Source: Heterodera schachtii
Taxonomy: Eukaryota; Nematoda; Chromadorea; Rhabditida; Heteroderidae
Direction: 5' to 3'
Assembly: GCA_023374025.1 (NCBI GenBank)
Contig: SIJG01000102.1
Location: 1 to 64,000 of the forward strand
Length of the DNA: 64,000 nt
Shown: positions 9,939 to 60,400 of the stretch, piece by piece
Layout of the letters: every line of letters begins with the position of its first letter
Position numbering within the stretch: the stretch's first letter is position 1
Notes under the pieces: generated by a model
Seen by the model: only the letters and a program-made list of their open reading frames with translations
What the model was told of the DNA's origin: nothing
Databases searched by the model: none
Program-made: the position numbers and the translations under genes

Positions 9939-11186
9939 GGTTCTTATCCCTTTTGTGACCCCCCCCCTGAAAATTTTTTTTTGCTAATTTTTACTAGGGT
10001 ATTTTTATGCGCTGAACACGAATATGACGTTCATTTTTAGCTATCGTGAGTTTTGCATGAGTTACGTGAAATTTTACGTGAAAAAATTTAAAAAATGTAA
10101 AGTTCAAACATCAGGCGGGCGGCATGAAATCTACCAATATTTCGCAAAATCTCATCGAATTCATCAATTCACGGTGAATAATACCGATACTCATAAGAAA
10201 TTTTGCAGATTCCAATTCATTGGCACATAGCGGGAGAAGGGACTCAAAATTATGAGGCATTTTTTATTAATGAGAAATTATATCATTTACAGAACTTTAT
10301 ATTGTGATGATTAGGGCTTCCATTTTTAGGCAAATGCCTAAAATTTTTGCGCACCTAATACGCATAGATAAGCACGAAAAAAGCATTTTCCGCTTGATTT
10401 GGGGTGTCTACGATGACTTTTATAATGCCTATTTTTGCCTATTTTGGACTTTTTGTGCTTAGTGCCTAAATGCCTATTTTTGTGCCTATTTCGCCATTTT
10501 TGGCGCTTTTTTCAGAATTTTCGGAAAAATCCATAAGAAAAATGGAATAAAAATGAAAAATACACCCCTAAGAATCGACTTGAAAATTTTTAGAAAATAC
10601 ACCCATAAGAATTGAAAAAATTTTCACAAAAATTGATCCGCAAAATTCAATTATTTTTTCTTAATAAATTTTTGGTTTAAAAAATGTCCTTATTCGAAAA
10701 AACTTTAAAACAATTGAAATATAAGCAAAATTAAGTTTTTTGATTAAGTTTTTACGTGATTTGCTACCTAAAAAGCGTTAAGAAAAAAAAAATTTTTTGC
10801 CTATTTTCGTGCCTATTCGGGGATTTTTGTGCCTATTTAATGCCTATTTTGCGATTTTTTTATGCCTTTTTAGGTGCCTATTTCGCGATTTTTTATGCCT
10901 AAAAATGGAAGCCCTAGTGATGATCAACTATTTATAAAGCAGTGATGCATTAACTAACAGCATTTATAAACAGTCTCAGATTACCTTTAATCCTTTTAAA
11001 ATGTCTTTTCATGCCGCCCGCCTGATGTTTGGACTTTACATTTTTTAAATTTTTTCACGTAAAATTTCACGCAAAACTCACGATAGCTAAAAATGAACGT
11101 TATATTCGTGTTCAGCGCATAAAAATACCCTAGCAAAAATTAGCAAAAAAAAATTTTCAGGGGGGGTCACAAAAGGGATAAGAACC
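9939..11186. mobile_element. Large inverted-repeat element with nested hAT-like insertion
   Basis: Inverted arms start GGTTCTTATCCCTTTTGTGA and extend about 200 bp with few mismatches (including GCGCTGAACACGAATAT and CAGGCGGGCGGCATGAAA). AAATTATC flanks both sides (9931-9938, 11187-11194). A 605-bp element (10312-10916) is inserted inside. No transposase frame is visible. Confidence 0.88.
10312..10916. mobile_element. TAGGG-type (hAT-like) element, word TGCCTATTTT
   Basis: Termini TAGGGCTTCCATTTTTAGGC and its inverse, flanked by GTGATGAT at 10304-10311 and 10917-10924. TGCCTATTTT and close variants are iterated about a dozen times near both ends. The core has two AATACACCC(C/A)TAAGAAT-like strings, shared with other TAGGG elements. 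Confidence 0.92.
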
Positions 11187-11563
11187 AAATTATCAACCAA
11201 CCCCATTTTTAATAAAATAAAATATATTGAACTTTTTGATCAAAATGTATTTAGAAATTTGAAAATTTTTATAATTCTTATAGTATTCACGGTTTTTGAC
11301 TCATTTAAAAATGAAATGGACTTTTGGGTGCCGGCGGTGCCGCCGTTAGGCACCGCAGGCGAAAATTTTGACATTTTTAGCGCACTTTGTTAAAAGATTT
11401 ATACAAAAATTAAAACATTTTGCGATTTTAATTGTTCAATTTGTATTGAATTTCCGTCGAAAAAAAAGGAATAATTTTGAAAAAATAGAAGAAAAACAAC
11501 TACTTGGAGGGGAACTGATCCAAAGCAAAAATAATGAAATGAACCAAGAGCACTACCGTTGAC

Positions 11564-11792
11564 CAGGGGTGGAGCGCGCACAAAAAAATCCCGCGGTCGC
11601 GGATCGCGGATTCAATTTGCCGCGGTCGCGGATCGCGCATCGCGGATTTAAAATCCCGCAGTCGCGGATCGCGCATCGCGGATTCAATTTGCCGCGGATC
11701 GCGCATCGCGGATTCAAATTGCCGCGGTCGCGAATCGCGGAAAAAAATGCCGCGAATCGCGGATCGCGCATCGCGGTCGCGCTCCACCCCTG
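11564..11792. mobile_element. CAGGG-type (hAT-like) element, word GCGGATCGCGGATTCAA
   Basis: Termini CAGGGGTGGAGCGCG and CGCGCTCCACCCCTG, flanked by CCGTTGAC at 11556-11563 and 11793-11800. The 229-bp interior is an array of GCGGTCGCGGATCGCG-type words. Very GC-rich relative to its surroundings. Confidence 0.92.
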
Positions 11793-11928
11793 CCGTTGAC
11801 CCCGCTTGTGACACAACGGAAAAGCAAAAAAGTTAATAAAAATATTTTTATTTTAAGTTTATCAAAAGCCAATCACTAGGGGTGCAATTTTCACATTGAA
11901 AACTCAATCTTTAGGGGGTGTATTTTTC

Positions 11929-12015
11929 CCGGAACTTCGGATAAAATAGCCGAAGCACGAAGTTCGAATCTCAAAAAACCCGAAGTTTTCGAAGCTGAAG
12001 TTTCGCCCAGCCCTG
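11929..12015. repeat. Relic of a CGAAGTT-word element
   Basis: Words AACTTCGG, CGAAGTTC and GAAGTTTTCGAAG are iterated, ending with GCCCAGCCCTG, the inverse of a CAGGGCTGGGC terminus. The left half is not recognisable apart from a GGGGGTGTATTTTTC string just before it. Confidence 0.45.
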
Positions 12016-12156
12016 AGCCGTGTACCCATAGAGATTTTTTTGGAAAAATGTTCAAAATATGTACAAATATGTATATAAAACTCCATCCTAGAAGCTTTAA
12101 ACCAAGCTAAAAACATGTTTTCCGTGCGTTTCCGGCCTCCAACAGTCCAGGAAAAC

Positions 12157-12822
12157 CAGGGTTGCCAGATCTGAGGCTTTAGCCTCATTTTGTGGTTTTT
12201 TGATAGGTCAATGAGGCTAAATTTTCAAAATGAGGCTTTGAGGCTTTTTGTGGTTTTTTGAGAAATTTTGAGGTTTTTTGTGGTTTTTTGTTAAATATTT
12301 CATAAAAACTAGAAAATAACCAATTCTTTTCCGAAAATTCACAAAATTAAGAATTTTTCCAATGAAAATCAGCTAAAAATATAGTCAAAATTCATAAATT
12401 TTCCCCCGGCGGCGCCTTTCGGCACCGCCGGACCCTAAAAATCCTTTATTTTCTTAAAAAATTTGCTCAAAACCGTAAATTTTGGCCATTTTTGTGGACA
12501 GATCTGTTAACAAATCGTATTAAAAATCACAAAATTTTTCCCGGCGGCGCCTATCGGCACCGCCGGATGCCCTTGTTCCCCAAAAGTTTTTGGAAAAAGC
12601 GCCGCAAAAAAATCAACTTCGATTTTTCGTGCTCAGATTTTCACAAAATGCTTATTTCTAACAAAAAATTACTCAAATCGATCATGGACAATCAAAAATA
12701 TAACATTTGAACATTTTATACGTGTTTTGAATAAATTTTGTAAAAATGAGGCTTTTTGACCCAAAATGAGGCTTTTTTGCATGCCAAATGAGGCTTTTTA
12801 AAATTTTAATCTGGCAACCCTG
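12157..12822. mobile_element. CAGGG-type (hAT-like) element, word AATGAGGCTTTTT
   Basis: Termini CAGGGTTGCCAGAT and ATCTGGCAACCCTG, flanked by AGGAAAAC at 12149-12156 and 12823-12830. AATGAGGCTTTT and TTTTGTGGTTTTTTG words repeat near the ends. Two GC-rich hairpins (12406-12432 and 12541-12566) occur in the interior. Confidence 0.92.
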
Positions 12823-13079
12823 AGGAAAACATATAGATTTCATTTTTTTCAGCCCTAAATACACATATCACATCAATTTATCGTCAATAAAATGATTTGC
12901 TTGCCTCAATATAATAATAATTTTTAAAATACACTTTCCTCTCTTCTCAAGTTTGTCTCTCTCATTTTCCCATTATCTTTCAGTTGACGCCATCTTTCTT
13001 TTTTTTTTCCTGCTCTCTCTCTGCCACGAGGTAGTTCCGGTGCCTAAACAATCTTCTTTCTCTACTGTGTGTTTCTCTA

Positions 13080-13440
13080 ATTTGTTTGCCCAATACACAC
13101 TCTTATTTCTCTGTAGTCTCTGTGTTTGTAAGTCAGTGTACTCTTTTTATGTCTTTCATTTCTTTGTCCAATGTATTTCTTTTTCTCTGTTTAGTGCCTG
13201 CCCCATACACTCTTTCTCTCATCTAATTTCTCTGTAGTGTCTGTGTTTGTCAGTCTCAATGTACTCTTTTCATGTCTTTCATTTCTTTGTCCAATATATT
13301 TCTTTCTCTCTGTTTTATGCCTGCCCAACACACACTCTTTCTTTCATCTAATTTCTCTTTTGTGTCTGTGTTTGTCAGTCTCAATGCACTCTTTTTCTGC
13401 CTTCCATTTTCTCTAATTCCCACACACTATTTTCCCCAAC
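13080..13440 (+). repeat. Pyrimidine-rich tandem repeat upstream of CHD gene
   Basis: About three units of 110-120 bases share CTTTCATTTCTTTGTCCAAT, TTTCTCTGT, CACACTCTTTCTTTCATCTA and TGTCTGTGTTTGTCAGTCTC. It lies about 850 bases before the CHD start codon. It may be part of the promoter or 5' transcribed leader, or simply a minisatellite. Confidence 0.7.
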
Positions 13441-14281
13441 TTTGTTTCTCTATATCTTCAATTCTTCACTTCATTGACGATTAGTAGTATCGATTGACCC
13501 TGGAGACGAGGTTGGCAAGCATTGCTCTATATTTCGCCACTTGCTCATAATTATTTTTCATTTACAAATTACATTTTTCTAATTTACCCCATCCTCCCCA
13601 TTTAATGATTCTAAATGCAGTCCCAACATATTTATTCTAGCATTTATTTAAAAATCAAATTATCAAAATAATGATTAATATGTATGTAGATTAAAAGACC
13701 AAAATCTCTTTTTAATTTTAAGATTTATAGGAATGTGGAATTATTGAGATTTTTGGCTAAAAAATGCTAAGGAATACGGGCAGACATTGAAAATGTTTTT
13801 TTAATTAAAACAAAATCTTTAAAATATTTTCATTTTTAAAAATAGCTACCTAATTAATAAAGGAATTTTATGCATCAAAAAATTTTCAAAAAGCAAGATA
13901 CAATTTAAAAAAAATAAGATTAACTCTTTTTAAATTGGTGTAAAAACCTTGTAAATAATTGTTAAGGAATTAATTAATATTTAAATTTATATGAAATTGT
14001 TTTACCTAAATTTTAAAATAAACAAATATTTAAATACAATATTAAATATATAAAGCCACAGCTTAAATCAAGTATATGTATTGTGGCTTCAGCAATGAAC
14101 AAATTTAAAACTGATTGTCGCTAATTTAAATATCTAGAAACTAAATTAAGCCAATTAAATGAAATTGTTTTGGAATTTTTCGTTCCCAATTGTCTTGTCG
14201 TCTACAAAATTTCACCATAATCATTATTGATCAACAGTAACAACACACACACAAAAAAATACAGTAGTCCATCCATTCATA

Positions 14282-52291
<38,010 letters not shown>

Positions 52292-52377
52292 TGAGGAGGA
52301 GGAGGAGGAAGAGAAGGAAAAGAAGAACACTTCCGCGGCGGATGATGGTGAAAAAAAGGATGATGATGATGATGGCA

Positions 52378-52409
52378 AATAAATATAGGATAATACAATA
52401 GAAAATAAA
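52378..52409 (+). terminator. Polyadenylation signals of the CHD gene
   Basis: Two AATAAA hexamers occur at 52378-52383 and 52404-52409, within 120 bases of the stop codon. The first overlaps the alternative stop codon. Position and lack of further coding sequence downstream support the end of transcription here. Confidence 0.55.
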
Positions 52410-52719
52410 TACAAAAATTGGTCTTGTGTTTGTGTGACCAAAAATTAAAAAAAAAAAAAACAACGAAAAATTGGATGATGATGCCCCCGATCTCCCCCTC
52501 CCCCCTGATTTTGTATCTGCTGGATATTTATTCACATTGTGTTCGTGTGTTGCGTGTTGGCAAATTGTGTGTAATTTTATGATGGCATTAAATTCGTTTT
52601 TAAATTTTTTTTTTTAAACTCATCTCATCAATAGTCATAGACAATGCGTGCAAATTTTGTGGTTTTTGCGAAAATTTAAAAAAATAATAAAAAATTTTAA
52701 TAAGCATACATATTTTTAT

Positions 52720-52929
52720 GTACTTCCGTGTTTTGCTAGTTTTCCTACCCCCCCCCCCTCGAAAAATTTTAAAATTCATATTTTGGGATTTTCAAAGTCA
52801 CTGATGACGAATATGGTGTCATCAAATGTCGAAACTAATACCATCTTCGTGATCAGTGACCTCGAAAATCATAAAATATGCATTTTTTTTTAAATTTTTC
52901 GAGGGGGGGGGTAGGAAACACGGAAGTAC
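52720..52929. mobile_element. Short palindromic element downstream of CHD gene
   Basis: Arms GTACTTCCGTGTTTTGC with CCTACCCCCCCCC and their inverse enclose about 100 bases with ACGAATATGGTGTCATC and CGTGATCAGTGACCTCG. No clear target duplication. Confidence 0.65.
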
Positions 52930-53112
52930 CATTTTTTAGGCTAGAAAAATGCGTGCGTTGGTCACAAATCTGAGCTGAAACCACAAAAATGCACAATTAT
53001 GTATTTTGCCGAGTCATAATTCTTATGATTACCTATCTTTTGAGCTTAATAATATTTAGCTACATTGTTTTTTTTTTTTAATTTTTTTGAGTCGAATTCA
53101 ACAATTGTGGAA

Positions 53113-53154
53113 ATGTTTGGCATGACTTCGGCCTCCTCTTCTTCGATGGCTTCG
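53113..53154 (+). other. Conserved block upstream of copy A, possible 5' exon
   Basis: The block reads MFGMTSASSSSMAS in one frame and ends before GTCTGTC, a possible donor. It is repeated at 56969-57010 with one base changed. That change is silent in a second frame (NCGNVWHDFGLLFFDGFG) and replaces Ser with Leu in the ATG frame, so which frame matters, if any, is open. It could also be a promoter element shared by the duplicates. Confidence 0.35.
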
Positions 53155-53466
53155 GTCTGTCAAATATTTGTTTTAAAACTATTCCTTTGCTATAATTCTA
53201 ATTTTGGGCATTGCGTTCCTTTTTTCCTTATTTCGAATTTTTCCAAATGCCATTTGGGTCCAGAAAAATTACCTACTCTGATGGTTTTGGACCGGTATTT
53301 CGCTTTTTCAAATTCAAAATCAGTGTCATTGTTGCCACAATAATTTGCATGGCTTTTTCCGACATTAAATAATTCCGGTTATACTACTGTTGGTGCCCTC
53401 CCCTTTTTTTCGAAAAATTAGGGGTACCATCGGTAGTATTACCAATAATTACACAACAAATTGTTG

Positions 53467-56386
53467 ATGAAGGACTTGTCAAATGTGAAGAAGGAGCAGA
53501 AGGTGGAGGAGGGTAAGGAAAAGGATGAAGATGAGGAAGAGGATGAGCAGGAGGAGGATGAAGACGAAGATGAGCAGCGTGGGCCTCCGTTGTCCGATTT
53601 GGTCTGTTCGAAGAAAGAGCTGAACGAAGTGGTCGTCCCCTACGGCACTGTGCTCAATTTGTGCCGTTCGCAGGGCGACACGGCGGCGGTCACCAAATGT
53701 TTGGTCGGATGCATGACGGCATGCAAAATGCTCATCAATGGCACAGTGTGTGCCTTGCCTTATTGACAGTGCCATAACAGACACCCCTACCCCCCACCAC
53801 GAAATTTGGTGCCGAAATTAACGCATTTTTATGATGTAAAATTCTGGAGAATTTTGAATTTTACTGGGTATTTAATAGTACCGCCGATGGTAGACCCCTT
53901 TTTTGAAAAAATGGATTCAGCGACTCTGAAAATTCCTAAAATGAATTTTTCAAAGATTTCGTAAAATTTTTCCATATCCCAAAAAGGTGATCGTCGATCA
54001 AATTGACTGGGTGAATCGCGACGCAATTGGATTCAAACACTCGTCCCATCCCACCACGCTTTTGCATGCGACGAAAATTACGGACAAAATCTTCCAGGAA
54101 TGGGTCGACCAATTGGTGCTGCGGGTGAGAATTTTGACCCATCCCAAGGGCGTAGCCAAAAAAAAAAAAAAAAAAAATTCGGAGGGGGAAATCCGAGTTT
54201 TTTTTTTTGCTCTCAGGGTCAAGAATTTTTTCTCCACTGCATTTTAAAATTTCAGCGTTGGAGAACACCAAAAAAAAAACAGGGATTTGTTGTTTCAGAA
54301 CCTATGGTAAAATGATGAGGGCCCGACGGTGCCAATAGCGCCGGCCTGAAAATTTCTTTGAAATTTTTGTTAAAAATTGATTAAATTTTTTCATTTCGGG
54401 GCCTGGCTACGCCCTTGCCACACCTCCCCCCCCCCCCCCCCCGAACCCCCTTCAAAATCGGTGCATTAATTTTTCAGGGTGAACCGTTGCCCCTTTTTGT
54501 GCCGCTCAGAGACCGTAAAATGAATGTGGCAAATCGTCTGTTGGTGCTCAAAACGGAGAAGGGGGGACAGAAAAAGAAGGGACGGACGGCTAAAAAAAGT
54601 GAAAAGCGCGAGGCATTCAGGCGAACTTTTGGCACGGAGATTGGGAAGGTGGCGCAAAAAAAAAAAAGAATGTGCCGGGGTAAACGGAGCAGGCCTTTCC
54701 CCCTGTCGTTTCTTCCACGAGAATTTTTTTTATTTCAAAAAAAAAAATTTCTGGTGATTTTCCAAAAAAAAAAAACTGCTTGCAATCTGAGCGCAAAAAA
54801 TAAATATTTACATTTTTATCAGCTGGAAAATTTTTTGAAAAAAAAACATAAAACCGAAAAAATCGCTCAAATTTTTTCTAAGATTTTATTGAAAAGTTTC
54901 TTATTGTTAGTTTGAAATTTTTTCTAATTTTTCAAAAAGGAAACGATACGGAAGAGGGGTGGAAAAATTAAATTTTAGATTTTCATCAATCCATGGCTAT
55001 TGGTCCAACTGCTCCAACTTGGTCCAGCCGAATTTGAACGGGTTGTGGTCGGATTGTATGTAATCCTTCGGGTGCGTTTTTTTGAACGACAGACATTTGG
55101 GAGCATTAATTAGTGGCAACAGGAGCAGCTTGCCTCTCCCCAGAAATTAAAAAAAAAATTTTTACTAACTTGAAATTTTTCAAGAAAAAAAAATAGTTTT
55201 TTAAAATAATCGTCCTCGAAAGTTTCAGTTTCCAACATGCGCAAAGCCGAGCAAAAAAAATTACGAAAAATTTTTCAGCGGTTTTTGGAAAATTTTTTGC
55301 AAATCTTATTGTTAGTAATTCACCATAAAAAAAATTTTTCTTGAAAAATTGCTATGTTCGTAAATTTTTTTTAATTCTCGGGGAGGAGAGGGAGGGAAAA
55401 ACAACCAAAAAAAGAAATAAACAACAAACCAATTCATTTTGCTTTCTTAGATTTGACAAAATTTGGCCGAGAAAAAATTATAAAAAAAAAAAAAAAAAAA
55501 TTAAACATAATTCCTCAAGAAAAAAAAATCATATATTTTTATATGAAAATTTAAAGAAAATTTTTGGCGGCGAAATTTTGGGGTGCACCCGTTTGACGCA
55601 CCCCCACCCCATTTTGCTTAAAGAAGCCGTGGTCACTGGAACGAATCGAAGGCGTCGCATGGAATGCCGTGCCGACGTACAAAATTTTCGGCCATGGGCC
55701 CTTTAACGTTTTGCTGTGCTTCAAAGAGTTCAACTGCAAGCTGTGCAGAGTGGATTATTTAAAGACTACCTCTAAACATGGAATAATGAAGAATGAGAAG
55801 ATGGTCAGTCAGCATTGTTTTAGGAAAAATATAATTTTTTATTCAATGCAAAAATCGAGAGTTGGACAAAGTGTCACCGCCGAAAATGTCGCCAGACATT
55901 ATGTCATCGCAAAATAATAATAATAATTTTTTTTTAGTTTATTTTTTTGAAAAACTGTTATTGAAAACAAAATTTGCTGAATTCCCTGAAAATAAAAACA
56001 AAAAATTACAATTTTTTTTTTTGATTCTTGGTTTTTCTTAACAATTTTTTTTTCGAATTAGACTATGTAACCTAAAATTAAAAAAAAAATTAGCGGCAAC
56101 ATCGTTATGTCCCGGCGACGTTCTCCCGATTGGGAGTTCTGAGTTGTTTGGAGCGGAATATTTATTATTTTAATTAAATAGTAAGAAGCCAATACATAAA
56201 TTTCCAACGACCACAATTTTGCATTATTTCCCGACACTTTCAAAGGTTGCCAATTTCATCGCTCCGTCCGCCGAGCACATTAAGCGTAAGACTCAAGAAT
56301 TCGGAGAAGCGCTGCGCAACACTCAACAAATTAAGCGCACGGTGGAAAAGAAGAAAAAGACGCATAAGGAGCCAAAGCTTGATTAA
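53467..56386 (+). CDS. Unrecognised nuclear-type protein, tandem copy A
   Basis: Six exons join in phase 0 throughout: 53467-53745, 53987-54124, 54478-54648, 54979-55059, 55624-55803 and 56246-56386 (about 329 residues). Exon 1 encodes a Glu/Asp-rich start, then KKELNEVVVPYGTVLNLC and CLVGCMTACKMLING. Later exons read IDWVNRDAIGFKHSSHPTT, KIFQEWVDQLVLRGEPLPLF, LQLGPAEFERVVVGLY, KPWSLERIEGVAWNAVPTYK, FNVLLCFKEFNCKLCRVDYL and a lysine-rich tail. I do not recognise the family. Acidic start plus basic tail suggest a nuclear or nucleolar protein, which is inference. The start is uncertain: ATG 53467 lacks a clear acceptor upstream, and a small conserved open frame at 53113-53154 could be a preceding exon. 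The gene is reproduced 3.9 kb downstream as copy B, with reading frame and splice sites kept in both. Confidence 0.7.
54145..54417. mobile_element. AAGGGCGTAGCCA element in intron 2 of copy A
   Basis: Inverted ends CAAGGGCGTAGCCA and TGGCTACGCCCTTG. Interior has a GC-rich hairpin (GCCCGACGGTGCC with GGCGC) and TTTTTGTTAA. The same element occupies the same intron of copy B (58243-58578), so it was there before the duplication. Confidence 0.78.
55560..56130. repeat. Fragmented word-repeat sequence around copy A exon 5
   Basis: GGCGGCGAAATTTTGGGGTGC before the exon, and AAAGTGTCACCGCCGAAAAT with ACATTATGTCATCGC after it, carry the GGGGTGCACCC and GCCGCCGAA strings of the GGG-type elements. The same arrangement is at 60625-61190 in copy B. 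The exon itself (55624-55803) is intact. Confidence 0.45.
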
Positions 56387-56968
56387 TTTGATCATTTTGT
56401 TTTTTCCATTCGATCGGTTTAGCATTTGCCAGGAGACAGACCAATTATCTAATTAATGAGATATATTGTAATTGGAAAGATTGGTATACTTATTTATTCA
56501 CTTATACGCAGTATTTAAAAGCAATTCTCCTGCCGCATATTATCTTTTAATATTTATTCAGTAAAAAGTTGATATACATATGTTATTAAAATTTAGCTGA
56601 ATCGCTCCCTTCCTTTTCCATTTTTCTCCTTTTTTTGCTCATCCATTTTTTTCTCGACCCCTCCCCCCCCCCCCAGTTGAATGCGTCATTTAGTACAAAT
56701 TTAAAAATAGTTTTGTTGGCATTTTGTTTTTTTTACGCCAACTACAATTTTTTTCGTTTTTACCGTCCATGTCTCTGCTGCTCACTCTCTTTTGTTTCAC
56801 AATATCTTTCTGAATTTGGGTTTTCTATTCACATTTATTTTAATAAATTTCCTATTTTCTCCCTGGCATGGCACACGTCAAATTTGTACGTCTATCCATC
56901 TATTTTAGCCCTTGGTCCAATACTTTTTTTTCACAATTTGTGGGTGGACAACAACAAAAATTGTGGAA

Positions 56969-57010
56969 ATGTTTGGCATGACTTCGGCCTCCTCTTCTTC
57001 GATGGCTTTG
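56969..57010 (+). other. Conserved block upstream of copy B
   Basis: Counterpart of 53113-53154, with the same ATG and the same GTCTGT after it. It marks the left part of the duplicated unit, so the duplication extends at least from here through the last exon and the pyrimidine tract near 61690. Confidence 0.35.
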
Positions 57011-57427
57011 GTCTGTCAAATATTTTGTTTTAAACTAAGTATTCCTTTGCTAATTCTAATCGGTGTCATCTTTGCCACAAAAATTTGTATTGAATTTTTC
57101 CGGCATTAAACAAATGTTGTCTTGCAGGCTTAAAGGCTCGGATAATACATTTTTAACACCCATTTTCGAACCCCTGACTCGGATTTGAACCAAAACTCGA
57201 AAATTAAAACGCAAGAAATAAAACCGAAACGTTTTGAAGCACGTTTTTTTCAAATCCGGGTCCCCGGGTATTCGAAATGGGTCGAAAAATGGGTGTCAGA
57301 ACCGTATTCTCGGACCATGAAAATCTACAAAACAACTCTATTTCTAAAAAATAAAAATAAAAAATTCGAAAAAAACTACTAGGGGTACCATTGGTAGTAT
57401 TTCCAATAATTCCACAACAAATTGTTG

Positions 57428-60400
57428 ATGAAGGACTTGTCAAATGTGAAGAGGGAGCAGAAGGTGGAGGAGGAGCAGGAGGAAGGGGAGATTGAGGAAG
57501 AGGATGAAGATGAGGAGGATGAAGATGAGGATGATGATGAGCAGCGTGGGCCTCCGTTGTACGATTTGGTCCATTCGAAGAAAGAGCTGAACGAAGTGGT
57601 CGTCCCCTACGGCACTGTGTTCAATTTGTGCCGTTCGCAGGGCGATTCGGCGGCGGTCACCAAATGTTTGGTCGGATGCATGACGGCATGCAAAATGCTC
57701 ATCAATGGCAAAGTGTGTGCTTAATTGACAGTAAATAACTGACCCCCCCCCCCCGAAATTTGGTGCCGAAATTAATGCATTTTTATGATATAAAATTCTG
57801 TAGGTCATAATACCGCCGATGGTAGACCCCCCTTTTTCGAAAAAAAATCTCATTTTTTTCCTCCAAATAAAGCAATTTTATGGATTTTAAGGGTCTGTGA
57901 ATCCATCTGACACCCAATTCAATGCGAAACACGAAAAATCAGTAGTTACGATTTTCTGTTCGAAATCGGGTTTGGGGCTCAGAATTGAATAGAAATATAT
58001 ATCTGAATTGGATTCTTCGACTCTGAAAATTCCCTAAAATGAATTTTTCAAAGATTTAGTAAAATTTTTCGAATTCCCAAAAAGGTGTTTGTCGACCAAA
58101 TTGAGTGGGTGAATCGCGACGCAATTGGATTCAAACACTCGTCCCATCCCACCACACTTTTGCATGCGACGAAAATTACGGACAAAATCTTCCGGGAATG
58201 GGTCGACCAATTGGTGCTGCGCGTGAGAATTTTGACCCACCCCAAGGGCGTAGCCAAAAAAAAAAAAAATTTTGGAGGGGGAATCCGAGTTTTCTTTTTT
58301 GCTCAGGAGTAATAACTACTCTCAGGGTCAAGGTTTTTTCTCCACTGTTATTTTAAAATTTCAGCGTCGCTGTACAAAAAACAGGGATTTGTTGCCGTTT
58401 TTCTGCTTAAAATAACAAATTTTTGCCTTTTTAGTGTCTAAATTTCAGAACCTATGGTAAAATGATGGGGGGCCCGGAGATGCCAATAGCGCCGGCCGGA
58501 AAATTCCATTGAAATTTTGTGATTTTTGTTAAGAAAATTGATTAAATTTTTTCATTTCGGGGCCTGGCTACGCCCTTGCCACACCTCCCCCCCACCCCCC
58601 TCCGCCCCCTCAAAATCGGTGCGTTATTTTTTCAGGGTGAACCGTTGCCCCTTTTTGTGCCGCTCAGAGACCGTAAAATGCATTTGGTGAACCGTCAGTT
58701 CGTGCTCAGCGGAGCGGAGACGGGGGGACAGCAGAACAACAAAAATGGGAGACGGACGGCTAAAAAAAGAGAGAAGCGCGCGGCATTCAGGCGCACTTTT
58801 GGCACGGAGATTGGGAATGTGCGTAAAAAAAAGAGAGAAAATAATGGGCGGAATAAATGCAAACAACAGGCCTTTCCCCCTGTCGTTTTCCCCCGAGAAT
58901 TTTTTTAATGTCAAAAAAAAATTTTCTGGTGATTTTCCAAAAAAAAAAAACTTGCTTGCAATCTGGGGTCAATGACAACTCGTACAATTGGCAACTTGTA
59001 CAAAAAAAATTTCTAAGAATTGTCAACTAAAACTTAGAATTTTTAGATAAAAAAAATCTACCTAAATGGATTTTTTAGCCTAGAAAAACTTTTTAAAAAT
59101 TTTTTTAAAGTTTACTAATTTTTCAGCAGATTTTTTTTAATTTCTTAAATTTTTTGAAAATTTAAGTGTTTTTAAAAGTTTTTCTACGTGCTGGGTCGTT
59201 TCCTAAAAACCGCCACCATGGGCGTTTCCTAAAAACCGCCAAATGGGCGTTTCCTAAAAACCGCCAAGTGGTAGGAAAACAAAAAAAAATGTAAGACATA
59301 AAAATTCGTATCTTGGCCCAATTTCAACCAAATTAATAATTCTTGGTATCAATCAATAGCTTTATGTGTTATCTATCAGAATATTAATTTAGAAAATTTT
59401 TACATGAAATTATAAAAAAGTTATGGTCCAAAATTTTCAACAAGTTCTGACTGAGTCAAATTATTTTACCAGAACTTTTTTAAAACTCGATGAAATTTTT
59501 TGAAATTTTAACCCTAAATAGAGAATTCTTAGTACTATCGAATATATAAATTCATTTTGACTTACTTGCATTTAATGATTGAATAATTTAAATGTTTATA
59601 ATTACATTTGCATGACCATGGCAAAAAAACATAGCCTGTTCAATGCTTTATAACTTTTTTTCAGAAGCAATTAGATAAAATTTTCTTTTTATAATTTCAA
59701 GTAAACTAATTAATCTATTTACCTTTGAAATTTCAAAAAATTTCATTGTGTTTAAAAAAAAGTTCTGGACAAAAAATTCCGACTTAAGATTTTGTGCAAT
59801 TTAATAACCATAACTTTCTTTTTATACAATTTAAAAAATTTTTGAAAATTAATATCTTGTAGAGAACACCTTCAGCTATTGAATAATACCATGAAATTTT
59901 AATTTCGTTTAAATTGAACAAAGTTATGAATTTATATATTAAACATTTTTTGTTTTCCTACCAGCAGATGGCGGATTTAGGAAACGCCCATGGTGGCAGT
60001 TTTTAGGAAACGCCCATTTGGCGGTTTTTAGGAAACGCCCAATGTGGCGGTTTTTAGGAAACGACCTAGCACCGTTTTTCTAGGCTAAAAATCCATTTAG
60101 ATTTTTTTTATCTAAAAATTAAGTTTTAGTTGAAAATTCTTAGATTTTTTTTTGTACGAGTTGCTCTGTGTACGAGTTGCCTTTGTACGAGTTGTCATGA
60201 CACCGCAATCGGGTCTGAGCGCAAAAAGTAAATAAATATTTTTTGCATTTTTATCAGCTGGAAAATGTGGAAAAATTAAATTTTAGATTTTCATCAATCC
60301 ATGGCTATTGGTCCAACTGCTCCAACTTGGCCCAGCCGAATTTGAACGGGTTGTGGTCGGATTGTATGTAATCCTTCGGGTGCGTTTTGAAGGACGGTCA

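Larger units (their letters stand above)
8327..14281. other. Intergenic region between the LSM14-like and CHD genes
   Basis: No coding sequence with plausible composition was found on either strand. The region holds elements at 9939-11186, 10312-10916, 11564-11792 and 12157-12822, older fragments at 9520-9640 and 11929-12015, and a pyrimidine-rich tandem repeat at 13080-13440. Bases 13600-14220 are plain AT-rich sequence in which I see nothing further. Confidence 0.7.

Noticed and set aside
9939..11186. Autonomous transposon
   Set aside because: Despite good termini and duplication there is no frame longer than about 70 residues and no catalytic motif.
12953..13484. Two Phe/Ser/Leu-rich frames
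   Set aside because: They follow a pyrimidine-rich tandem repeat; no conserved motif or splice context.
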